The notes under the pieces were generated by a model. It did not search any database, was not told the origin of the DNA, and saw only the letters and a program-made list of their open reading frames with translations. From Candidatus Calescibacterium nevadense OTU 1 (GTDB lineage Bacteria > Calescibacteriota > Calescibacteriia > Calescibacteriales > Calescibacteriaceae), in assembly GCA_000494225.1 (NCBI GenBank), contig AWOA01000006.1, forward strand, positions 1 through 39,889: DNA of 39,889 nt. Reading direction: 5' to 3'. Shown in pieces: positions 6,330-13,774 of this stretch; positions within the stretch are counted from its first letter, which is position 1, and every line of letters starts with the position of its first letter. Position numbers and translations under genes: made by a program.

Positions 6330-9011
6330 TTTTCTTGAAATTATAACATCTTCCTTTACAAAGTAATCCCAATCATCTGAAATTTTTCCTTCTATTGGTG
6401 GTCTTATCACTATCTTGTGAGTAAATCTCGGCTCATCAACTTCGTGATACCAATATAACCTGAAATTTTTGTGGTCGTACATAATATAACCATCTGAAAC
6501 CCACACAAAAAATCCATCTGGATAATATATGTAATACGGAATAAATATTTCTGTCGGTTCATCTGTCTCCTTGCTTTCAAATTCAAGAGAAAATTCACCT
6601 CCAGGGTTCGGAATTCCTTTTTCAGGATCAAAATAATGTACTTTTGAGAAAAATTGTAGGGATTTTAATTTGCCCGCAATGAAATTTGGATGTGGTCTTG
6701 CATAAGATTCGTATGCACGAGGGACAAGATAAGAACCACTATCAAGCTTAACAATATAAGGGTCTTCATCGCAACTTTTAGCTTTGGGAGAAATTGGACG
6801 ACAATCCTCAGGAGATAATACTTCAACTATTGAGAAGTTTTCAGCATTCCATCCCTCTCCCCTCCAATCATCGTTCTCCCAGGACCAACACCAAAGTATC
6901 CTACCTATTCCTATATCCTCAAGAGCCTCATATTCGTCGTTTATGATGTATTTCGGTATTATGTAATTTTCTGAACGAGCGTTCTCAACTGCTTTCTTCC
7001 AAATTGACTCACCTTGGTCAATGTTAGTAGCTGGTTTAGAGCTTAAAGTAAAGTAAGTTCCGTATTCTCCTAAAACAACAGGAATATTTCCCATATTCTT
7101 TCTCGCAGATGAAATATGAGTAAGAATAGAGTTAAAATACTCTTTTTTCTTCTTTCTTTTCTCCTCAACTTTGAAAACCCTGTAAGGCATATTGAAACCA
7201 GGGAATGGGTAAATATCCGGGTACCAGTGAGGAGCATAAACAACCTGAGGAAGTTCAGGTCTTGAATATGGAACGGCAAAAACTGTTTCACCTTCTCCAC
7301 CACCGAGAACAAAAAGAAGAAGGTTTTCAATAGATGAAATGGTTGGTTCAACAAAAATTATAGCATCTGGATCATTTTGCAAAATCGCTTTTCCCATTCT
7401 TTCATGAAATGGCATTATGTAATTTCTATCAAAACCGTAGTTTAGCCCCAAAATAGACAAAAGATTTGCTTTATCAAACCCCCACAACCTTATCTCCTGC
7501 TCTCTTGTTTCAGGTGTGACATCTGGAATAAGGCCGATACCTATGAGTATATCAACTAGGTCCTCAGCAAATTTTCTATCTCCAAAAATAGTATCAATTA
7601 TATTTATGATACCTTCCTTTGAACCTGTATGAAGATAACCTGCAATAATTGACATAAGAAGGAAAAATCCGCTCGGTTCGTTCATAATATCGTATCCAAT
7701 AACATTCGGCATTCCCGCAACCGCCTTCGCAACCTCACCCCACATCCTCTCATAAGCAGATTGTAGATATTCCTGAATATTATCTTTACCCACCTTGAGA
7801 TCTGGAAACACATCTTTTCCTGCGAACAAAGCTGCCCAAGCTCTCTGGACATCAAGAGAAAGTCCAGCATTCAACCCCCAATTAGTAAAAGGCAACATAT
7901 CTGTTGTTCCCTGAATTATTTCTTCCCTTTCTAATTCATTTATATCAAACCCAGGAATTTCAAGAAAACCTTTTACTTGATCTTTCAGTCCAGAAAGACT
8001 ATTAGCTATGTTCTTATCAAATTTTGAGACAACATTTACTATTTTTTGCCAATTCTCATCACTTTCTATAAATTTTCTCAGCATAAGAGTGATTCTGGGA
8101 TAGCCCCAAAGACCGGAGTCAAGATTCTTCTCATAAAGTATAGCTTGAACAGCCCATTTTGGCCACATATTACCTCTGACAGCGTTATTGTAAGGAGTAT
8201 TGACATCTTTTCCCATACATTTGTTTAGGCCTTTCTGAGGCAATAGAGCTCCGACCAATCCCGCGATATCAAAAGATACAGGACTTTGACCTCCTCCTAA
8301 ACCACCTCCGATAGCCAGAGCAGTTCTTAAAAGTTGGACAACAGGAGATTCCGTATCGTTAAATCTGGCGATGAAGAATCTTGAAAATACTGCATCTGTA
8401 TGTGAGTCTAAAAGAACATAAATATCGTGCTCCCAAGCCTTTTCCACAACAGCTCTTATGTAATTGATATAATCGTAGTTTATCTTATCTGGGGATTCTG
8501 GCATAACCCCTTCTATTGAAATAAGCAATCTTATTGTATTGAAACCGAGATTTTTGATCTGCCTGAAAAACTCATCTGCTTTTTCGATGGGGAATGGTTT
8601 TCCCACATAATCAGGAATACCCTTGACCTCAAATGTGCAAGGGTCTTCATTCACAGGAAATTTATTACTTCCTGAAACATTTATCCCGTGTATGAAGACA
8701 TATCTACCTTTTTGATCTTTTATGTATGGTAGCCAATCAACACAGAAATCTTTCCAATTTTCTTTTGGCGGTGGGCAATGCGGACGTCCGTCAGGTCCTA
8801 CACAGCAAACAGAAGCTCTTGTTATATTTTTCCCTTTACCAATACTTTTTCCTTCTTTATCAACATAATCTTTTTTTCCGCAGAAAACAAATCCACCCAG
8901 AACCAGAAAAATGAAAAACACAAATGATCCAAAAATAAAAATGTTCTTCCAAATAAATATATCTCTCTTCATATATCTGATAATAGTAATCCCATTTTTG
9001 ATTTTTTTCAT
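6321..9011 (-). CDS. GH5 glycoside hydrolase resembling endoglycoceramidase, membrane-anchored
   Basis: An 896-residue exported glycosidase. After an N-terminal membrane segment (about residues 20-43, then Cys44, a poor lipobox) come GRYVFIHGINVSGSNKF (about 103-117), the beta-strand block LGFNTIRLLISIEG, the acid/base motif DIMNEPSG with Glu445, APHWYP (595-598), and the nucleophile motif VVLGEYG with Glu649. These are GH5 hallmarks, and the order with GR-x-HGxN matches endoglycoceramidase-type GH5. A C-terminal beta domain (about 770-870, with PYYIYYPDGFFVWVSDG) resembles the GH5 C-terminal domain of those enzymes. An insertion of about 200 residues (215-420) separates the early barrel strands from the NEP motif. 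The start at ATG 9011 or ATG 8972 is undecided. The enzyme probably cleaves a glycolipid or beta-glycan outside the cytoplasm; the substrate is unknown. Confidence 0.85.
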   Translation of the reverse strand: MKKIKNGITIIRYMKRDIFIWKNIFIFGSFVFFIFLVLGGFVFCGKKDYVDKEGKSIGKGKNITRASVCCVGPDGRPHCPPPKENWKDFCVDWLPYIKDQKGRYVFIHGINVSGSNKFPVNEDPCTFEVKGIPDYVGKPFPIEKADEFFRQIKNLGFNTIRLLISIEGVMPESPDKINYDYINYIRAVVEKAWEHDIYVLLDSHTDAVFSRFFIARFNDTESPVVQLLRTALAIGGGLGGGQSPVSFDIAGLVGALLPQKGLNKCMGKDVNTPYNNAVRGNMWPKWAVQAILYEKNLDSGLWGYPRITLMLRKFIESDENWQKIVNVVSKFDKNIANSLSGLKDQVKGFLEIPGFDINELEREEIIQGTTDMLPFTNWGLNAGLSLDVQRAWAALFAGKDVFPDLKVGKDNIQEYLQSAYERMWGEVAKAVAGMPNVIGYDIMNEPSGFFLLMSIIAGYLHTGSKEGIINIIDTIFGDRKFAEDLVDILIGIGLIPDVTPETREQEIRLWGFDKANLLSILGLNYGFDRNYIMPFHERMGKAILQNDPDAIIFVEPTISSIENLLLFVLGGGEGETVFAVPYSRPELPQVVYAPHWYPDIYPFPGFNMPYRVFKVEEKRKKKKEYFNSILTHISSARKNMGNIPVVLGEYGTYFTLSSKPATNIDQGESIWKKAVENARSENYIIPKYIINDEYEALEDIGIGRILWCWSWENDDWRGEGWNAENFSIVEVLSPEDCRPISPKAKSCDEDPYIVKLDSGSYLVPRAYESYARPHPNFIAGKLKSLQFFSKVHYFDPEKGIPNPGGEFSLEFESKETDEPTEIFIPYYIYYPDGFFVWVSDGYIMYDHKNFRLYWYHEVDEPRFTHKIVIRPPIEGKISDDWDYFVKEDVIISRKGR

Positions 9012-9178
9012 ACTGATTAAAGTTTATTTTAAAAAAAAATTTTTTCGTTGAAATTAGCAAAGTTCAGTGAAAATTATTATTCAAACAACGGAAATGACAA
9101 AAACAAATGAACGAACAAACAAATAATAGAAAAAACAAATAAATTTGAATTCAAAAACCAAGTAACTAAATTCTAAAT
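9012..9178. promoter_or_regulatory. Divergent intergenic region between GH5 and site-2 protease genes
   Basis: This 167-bp, very A/T-rich spacer separates two divergent units, so it must hold both promoters. No convincing -35/-10 pair or operator palindrome stands out to the eye. Confidence 0.4.
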
Positions 9179-9796
9179 ATGTGGAGTATTGAGTCTTTAA
9201 TTTTGATAATTCCCATAGTTATTTTTTCTTTATCTGTACACGAGTTTTTCCATGCGTGGAGTGCATGGAAACTAGGAGATCCAACTGCAAAGAGATTAGG
9301 AAGACTTACTCTGAATCCGTTAGCGCACCTTGATCCTTTTGGGATTTTGTTCGCGGCAATTTTTGGATTTGGATGGGCAAAACCTGTTCCTATAAATCCA
9401 TATTACTTCAAAAGCCCTATGATACATTTCGCAATATCTGCATCGGCAGGACCTCTTTCGAACTTCGGGCTTGCAGTTCTATCAGCTATAATATACAAGC
9501 TTATTTACTCAATCTTTGGTATGACGGAAATCTTACATAATTTCTTCATAACAGCCTCTTTTATCAACCTTGCTCTTTTTTTCTTCAACTTTATTCCCAT
9601 TCCACCACTTGATGGTTCCAGAGTATTTTTTGCTCTAATACCAAGAATGACCATAGAAAAGGCAGCAAGATACGAACTATTCGGTTTTATTGGGATTTTG
9701 GCAATAGTTCTATTAGATAGGTTAGGGTTACCTATATTTGAGATTGTGGTTGTAAAACCAGCAAGATTTGTTATGTCTATTCTTTACGGATTTTAG
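9179..9796 (+). CDS. Site-2 protease family (M50) membrane metalloprotease
   Basis: This 205-residue integral membrane protein has the zinc-binding HEFFHAW (HExxH) in the first membrane segment and the second ligand motif FIPIPPLDGSRVFF (N/D-PxPPLDG type) in a later one, so it is a catalytically complete short M50 protease without a PDZ domain. It should cleave membrane-embedded substrates, often anti-sigma factors or signal-peptide remnants; the substrate here is unknown. It begins at ATG 9179 with no Shine-Dalgarno site and is first in a plus-strand group with trpS 93 bp downstream. The same arrangement of a short M50 protease upstream of tRNA synthetase genes is common in bacteria, but a functional link is not implied. 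Confidence 0.9.
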   Translation: MWSIESLILIIPIVIFSLSVHEFFHAWSAWKLGDPTAKRLGRLTLNPLAHLDPFGILFAAIFGFGWAKPVPINPYYFKSPMIHFAISASAGPLSNFGLAVLSAIIYKLIYSIFGMTEILHNFFITASFINLALFFFNFIPIPPLDGSRVFFALIPRMTIEKAARYELFGFIGILAIVLLDRLGLPIFEIVVVKPARFVMSILYGF

Positions 9797-9889
9797 GAAT
9801 TTCTTATTTTTCACAAAATTTGAATTGAAAATCTAAACCATAAAAATAAAATTCTTTATTATTGCTTTCGGCATAAGATAAACTATAAA

Positions 9890-10948
9890 ATGGCAAAAGA
9901 AATTATAACAGAGATGAAAGACGAGAAGAAAAACAAGGAAGAAGCAAAAACAAGAAAGTATAGGATTTTATCAGGCATGCGTCCCACAGGAGCCCTGCAT
10001 GTAGGACACCTCAAATCTGTAATTGAAGAGTGGCTAAAATTTCAGGAAGAAAAACACAAGTGTTTTTTTCTTGTTGCAGACCTTCACGCACTCACAACAG
10101 ATTGGGAAGAATCAAAATTAATAAGGAAGAATTCGTTCGAAATGGTAAAAGACTGGCTCGCAGCTGGAATTTCACCGGAAGAATCTGTCATATTTTTACA
10201 ATCTGATGTCCCAGAGCATACAGAACTTTTCACGATATTAGGAATGATAACACCTATGGGACTTCTTGAAAGGAATCCAACTTACAAGGAGGCTCTTGAG
10301 GAATTTGGAAATAAAGAGAGACTTTTGAATTTGGGTTTTTTTTCTTATCCTGTCTTACAAACTGCTGATATACTTTTGTATAAAGCTGAAAAAGTACCAG
10401 TTGGAAAAGACCAAATTCCACACATAGAAATAGCACGAGATATAGCCGAAAAATTCAACAGAATTTTTGGGAATGTCTTCCCGTTACCAGAACCCGTTTT
10501 ATCTGAATCTCCTAAAATTTTAGGGTCAGATGGACGCAAAATGTCAAAATCATATAACAACGCAATTTTTTTGACAGAAGACATAAACAGAATAAAAGAA
10601 AAAGTAATGACATATATGACAGATACCGCAAGGAAAACAAGAAAAGATCCCGGAGAACCAGAAAGGTGTCCTCTTTATACATTGCATAGGGTTTTCTCAC
10701 CAAAAAATGATAGAGATTATGTTGAATCCGGATGCAGAACAGCACAAATAGGATGTATTGATTGCAAAAAGGTTCTTTTAAAGAACATGATTCCTGAAAT
10801 AGAGAAATTACAATCAAAGAGAGAAGAAATAGAAAAAAGAGACGATTTTGTTATAGATGTTCTTAAAGAAGGAGCAAAAAGGGCAAAGGAGTTTGCACAG
10901 GCTACTATGGAAGAAGTAAAGAGAGCAGTTTTTCATCTCTATGATTGA
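9890..10948 (+). CDS. trpS: Tryptophanyl-tRNA synthetase
   Basis: This class I aminoacyl-tRNA synthetase charges tRNA-Trp in the cytoplasm. The signature PTGALHVGHLKS (HIGH motif at about 37-40) and KMSKS at about 217-221 are intact, and ADLHALTTDW and the Trp-site sequence around SYPVLQTADILLYKA are typical of bacterial TrpRS. The C-terminal RTAQIGCIDCK is shared by one TrpRS clade. Total length is 352, including an N-terminal extension of about 25 Lys/Glu-rich residues before the catalytic core; an internal Met at residue 9 is an alternative start. There is no Shine-Dalgarno site. The end of the gene overlaps the tatC start by 8 bp, implying cotranscription. Confidence 0.96.
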   Translation: MAKEIITEMKDEKKNKEEAKTRKYRILSGMRPTGALHVGHLKSVIEEWLKFQEEKHKCFFLVADLHALTTDWEESKLIRKNSFEMVKDWLAAGISPEESVIFLQSDVPEHTELFTILGMITPMGLLERNPTYKEALEEFGNKERLLNLGFFSYPVLQTADILLYKAEKVPVGKDQIPHIEIARDIAEKFNRIFGNVFPLPEPVLSESPKILGSDGRKMSKSYNNAIFLTEDINRIKEKVMTYMTDTARKTRKDPGEPERCPLYTLHRVFSPKNDRDYVESGCRTAQIGCIDCKKVLLKNMIPEIEKLQSKREEIEKRDDFVIDVLKEGAKRAKEFAQATMEEVKRAVFHLYD

Positions 10949-11747
10949 AGAAAAAGAAAACGAACAAATAGAGATAAAAAAAGAGGAAAAATTAGAAAAT
11001 AAAAAAAAAGAAGAAGAGGATCAAAATCAAAAAGGAGAAGAATTTGAGATAACAAAAGAAGTAATAATAGAACAACTTGAAGAGTTAAGGAGGAGATTAA
11101 TAATCCCAATAGTATCTTTCGTATTGATATTTTTGATTTCGATACCATTCGGAAAAAAAATAATGGATATATTTTTAGGTCAATTCAAAGAAATAATACC
11201 GGAGTTCATTTTTACTAAGCCATTTGAATCATTTTGGGCTCATATAAAAATTTCCGCTTACATATCTGCAATTATCAGTGTTCCCTTACTTATATGGCAG
11301 ATATGGCTCTTTATATCACCTGCTTTATATCCAAGAGAAAGGAAAATAGCGAGGTTCATAATAATAATTTCTTCTTTGCTTTTCATAGCAGGTTCATCAT
11401 TTTGTTTTTTTATTGTCTTACCTACCTCATTAAAATTTCTTATAAATGCTTTTTCATCTGAGAAAATAAAAGCACTAATTAGTATATCCGAGTTTCTATC
11501 TTTTGCGTTGAAGTTCTCACTGATATTTGGTTTTGCATTCCAAACCCCTCTGGTCGTTTTAGCACTGGTAAAAACAGGAATTTTAGATTTAAACACAATA
11601 TCAAAAGCGAGACCTTATATAATAGTATTAGCCTTCATAGTAGCTGCTTTTATAACTCCAACTCCCGATGCTTTCACTCAGATTTTACTTGCTATCCCCC
11701 TTATATTACTTTGGGAACTTGGAGTTCTACTTTCAAGAATAATTTGA
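10941..11747 (+). CDS. tatC: Sec-independent protein translocase subunit TatC
   Basis: TatC is the receptor core of the twin-arginine pathway that exports folded proteins across the inner membrane. The 268-residue product has the first-helix motif LEELRRRL, the PFESFWAHIKISAY and WQIWLFISPALYPRERK blocks characteristic of TatC, and six predicted membrane segments ending in TPTPDAFTQILLAIPLILLWELG. A highly charged extension of about 40 Glu/Lys/Asn-rich residues precedes the conserved start and is longer than usual. The ATG lies inside the end of trpS, an 8-bp overlap with no Shine-Dalgarno site, so translation is probably coupled. No tatA or tatB lies in the window. Confidence 0.96.
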   Translation: MIEEKENEQIEIKKEEKLENKKKEEEDQNQKGEEFEITKEVIIEQLEELRRRLIIPIVSFVLIFLISIPFGKKIMDIFLGQFKEIIPEFIFTKPFESFWAHIKISAYISAIISVPLLIWQIWLFISPALYPRERKIARFIIIISSLLFIAGSSFCFFIVLPTSLKFLINAFSSEKIKALISISEFLSFALKFSLIFGFAFQTPLVVLALVKTGILDLNTISKARPYIIVLAFIVAAFITPTPDAFTQILLAIPLILLWELGVLLSRII

Positions 11748-11846
11748 ATAAATTTATATTCAGCTACTTTCCGGACTTCCGCTTGGCTTTTGATGGACTT
11801 TCTTTCCCCGTCTCTTTTGTTTTTGTTGTTTGTGTTTTTACCTTTT
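11748..11846. other. Convergent spacer between tatC and the DksA-like gene
   Basis: A 99-bp pyrimidine-rich gap where two transcription units meet. I see no clear stem-loop followed by a T-run, although the T-rich sequence could serve termination of tatC. Confidence 0.3.
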
Positions 11847-12650
11847 TTACTTTTGCTTTAAATTCTGTCCTTTTCTCTTCTTTCTTTTCTTTTCCTTTTT
11901 TATATTTGGAGTTTGCTTTTTTGCTACCTTTTTTCCTCTAACTTTCAATTTATCTTCATTATTATACTTTTTAGCGACTTTCCTTCTACCCTTTTTCATT
12001 CGCCCTACTTGTTCTTCCTCCTCAAAATCCTCCTCCTCAAAATCCTCCTCCTCATATTCACCAATTTCTTTTTCAACTTCTTCTTCTATTTCTTCTTCTA
12101 ACTCCTTATCCAATTCTTCGGATATCCCAATATCTTTCAGTTCGCTCTCAACCTCGTCCTCTTCCCTCTCTTCTTCTTCCTCTCTTTCTTCTTCTCCTTT
12201 ACCTTCTGTGGTTTTTTCCTCTTCTTCTTCAACCTCTTCCAAATCAACGGAAGAATCATCTAATGAGACTCTAATAGGTGCAGAAGCTAATGTTTCCTCC
12301 TCTACCCTCGAAACCCTTTCTTCAAGTTCAACTTTCTCCTGACAGTCTATACAATACCTTACATAAGGGACTTCTTCTAATCTTTCTCTATCTATTTTTA
12401 TTCCGCAGATCTCACAATATCCATAAGTTCCACTCTGGATCTTATCAAGTGCCCTTTCTATAAGTTTCAGTATATCAGTATCAATAGAAGTTACTATACT
12501 TTCCACATCTCTTAATTTTTCAACAGATGTAAGATCTATTATATCTGATCTTTCCTCTTGCGGTATAGATGTAGAAAACTTTATTTTAGACAATATACTT
12601 GCCCTCATACTCTCGAGCTTGCTTTTCATTCTCTTTTCAAATTCAGTCAT
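11847..12650 (-). CDS. DksA/TraR-type zinc-finger protein with acidic then basic tail
   Basis: The first 105 residues are a DksA/TraR-like protein: a helical N terminus, then GTYGYCEICG and a four-Cys zinc finger (Cys79, Cys82, Cys100, Cys103, with 17 residues between the pairs). Such proteins bind the RNA polymerase secondary channel and tune transcription. The rest is unusual. Residues about 107-215 are dominated by Glu with tandem EEEDF units, and 217-267 form a Lys/Arg-rich tail with two KVAKK repeats, giving a polyampholyte. Ordinary DksA is about 120-150 residues. The tail cannot be mere readthrough, since composition and frame are maintained to the stop. The ATG has AAGGGGG 13 bases upstream. 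Function of the tail is unknown; nucleic-acid binding by the basic end is inference. Confidence 0.85.
   Translation of the reverse strand: MTEFEKRMKSKLESMRASILSKIKFSTSIPQEERSDIIDLTSVEKLRDVESIVTSIDTDILKLIERALDKIQSGTYGYCEICGIKIDRERLEEVPYVRYCIDCQEKVELEERVSRVEEETLASAPIRVSLDDSSVDLEEVEEEEEKTTEGKGEEEREEEEEREEDEVESELKDIGISEELDKELEEEIEEEVEKEIGEYEEEDFEEEDFEEEEQVGRMKKGRRKVAKKYNNEDKLKVRGKKVAKKQTPNIKKEKKRKKRKGQNLKQK
12013..12057. repeat. 15-bp tandem repeat in the acidic tail
   Basis: Three adjacent 15-bp units, the plus-strand form of the middle one being TCCTCCTCCTCAAAA, encode repeated FEEED on the minus strand. The outer copies differ at one and two positions. This is a likely site of slippage and length variation in the DksA-like protein. 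Confidence 0.85.
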
Positions 12651-12774
12651 AATACCAAAAAACCCCCTTATTCAACAAAAAAAAAAGAATAAAAAAAATA
12701 AGAAGGAAAAACAAAACAATCAAGAAAAACAGGAAAATTCATAAGAAAAAGGAAAACTCGTACGAAGTGATGAA

Positions 12775-13683
12775 TTACAAATTCTTTCCCTCCTCCTTCA
12801 CATCTTCCTTTATTTTGGTTTCATTAGAATTTCCATTATAATACGACGATAAAACCTTATTTATATTCATAAATATTTGAGGATCTACGTCAACGCCTGC
12901 AACCTTTATGCCAAAGTGAAGGTGTGGTCCAGTACTTCTACCGGTAGAGCCAACACGACCTATAATCTGCCCTTTCTTCACGAAATCTCCCTCCTTCACA
13001 TGAAACTTTGAAAGGTGAGCGTATATTGAGAATACCCCTGTACCGTGATCTATTACCACGAGATTTCCCTCAAGCGTAAATTTTCTGGCTACAACAACTA
13101 TACCTGAATTTGCTGCCAAAACAGGTGTTCCCCTATGTGCAGATATATCTATACCCCTGTGCTGACCAGCAAAATAACCGTTTATCTCCCTTTTGTGTCC
13201 GAAATTCCACTTTATATTTTTGTAATTTTTCACAGGTAAGATAAAGTTTCCATCCCACATTCTCTGAGACACGCGCGTATATATACGAGATAAAAATTCT
13301 TTTTCATTTTTTATCCTCAAAGCTAAGTCTTTATCGCTCTCTACTCCTACACTCCTTCTTTTCTTTCTTAAAAAAATCCTTTCCACAGGAAAATCTTTGT
13401 CGCATATTTCAACACCGTTCCAAAGATGTGAAGCAGTAAGAGGAACAGGATAAAAAAATATCTTTCTTCCATCAAAATCAAAATACAAATCGGATATTCT
13501 ATCAAAGGAAAAAATTATTCCCCCTGGCATGACACAATCTTGGCTATCATGATCGCCATGGAAAAATATAAAATTGTTCGCATAAGTTCTGCCATAAAAA
13601 GAATCCAAAAACAAAAAAGAAAAAACAAAAACAAAAAAGGAAGTTATTAAATGAGACAAAAAGTATTTTCTTACCCAAAACAT
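12775..13683 (-). CDS. Exported M23 (LytM-type) peptidase
   Basis: A 302-residue secreted metallopeptidase of the family that cuts peptidoglycan cross-bridges or, as EnvC/NlpD types, activates amidases. A signal segment occupies about residues 10-30. The C-terminal domain has the Zn ligands QHRGID (His and Asp about 176 and 180), IYAHLS, and GPHLHF, so the active site looks complete and not of the degenerate EnvC kind. The middle region (35-150) is not recognised and carries a short basic patch, RKKRR. ATG 13683 is preferred; TTG 13686 is also in frame. It is divergent from the TPR/barrel gene across 91 bp. An envelope-remodelling role is inferred. Confidence 0.88.
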   Translation of the reverse strand: MFWVRKYFLSHLITSFFVFVFSFLFLDSFYGRTYANNFIFFHGDHDSQDCVMPGGIIFSFDRISDLYFDFDGRKIFFYPVPLTASHLWNGVEICDKDFPVERIFLRKKRRSVGVESDKDLALRIKNEKEFLSRIYTRVSQRMWDGNFILPVKNYKNIKWNFGHKREINGYFAGQHRGIDISAHRGTPVLAANSGIVVVARKFTLEGNLVVIDHGTGVFSIYAHLSKFHVKEGDFVKKGQIIGRVGSTGRSTGPHLHFGIKVAGVDVDPQIFMNINKVLSSYYNGNSNETKIKEDVKEEGKNL

Positions 13684-13774
13684 CAAGATAAAATAAATCT
13701 TAAAAATTTTTACAGAAGAATATAATTTTTAAGGTAGAATTTAAGATAAAAGCATAAACAAAAATAAAATTACG

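Noticed and set aside
11991-12060. 15-bp repeats near 12013-12057 as a CRISPR array
   Set aside because: The units abut directly with no spacers, are in frame, and encode EEEDF repeats of the DksA-like protein.
11830-12342. A 170-residue Ser/Phe-rich plus-strand frame opposite the DksA-like gene
   Set aside because: It is the antisense shadow of the Glu-rich tail: GAA/GAG codons read backwards give Ser-rich phrases. It has no ribosome-binding site, and the minus-strand frame carries the zinc-finger motif.
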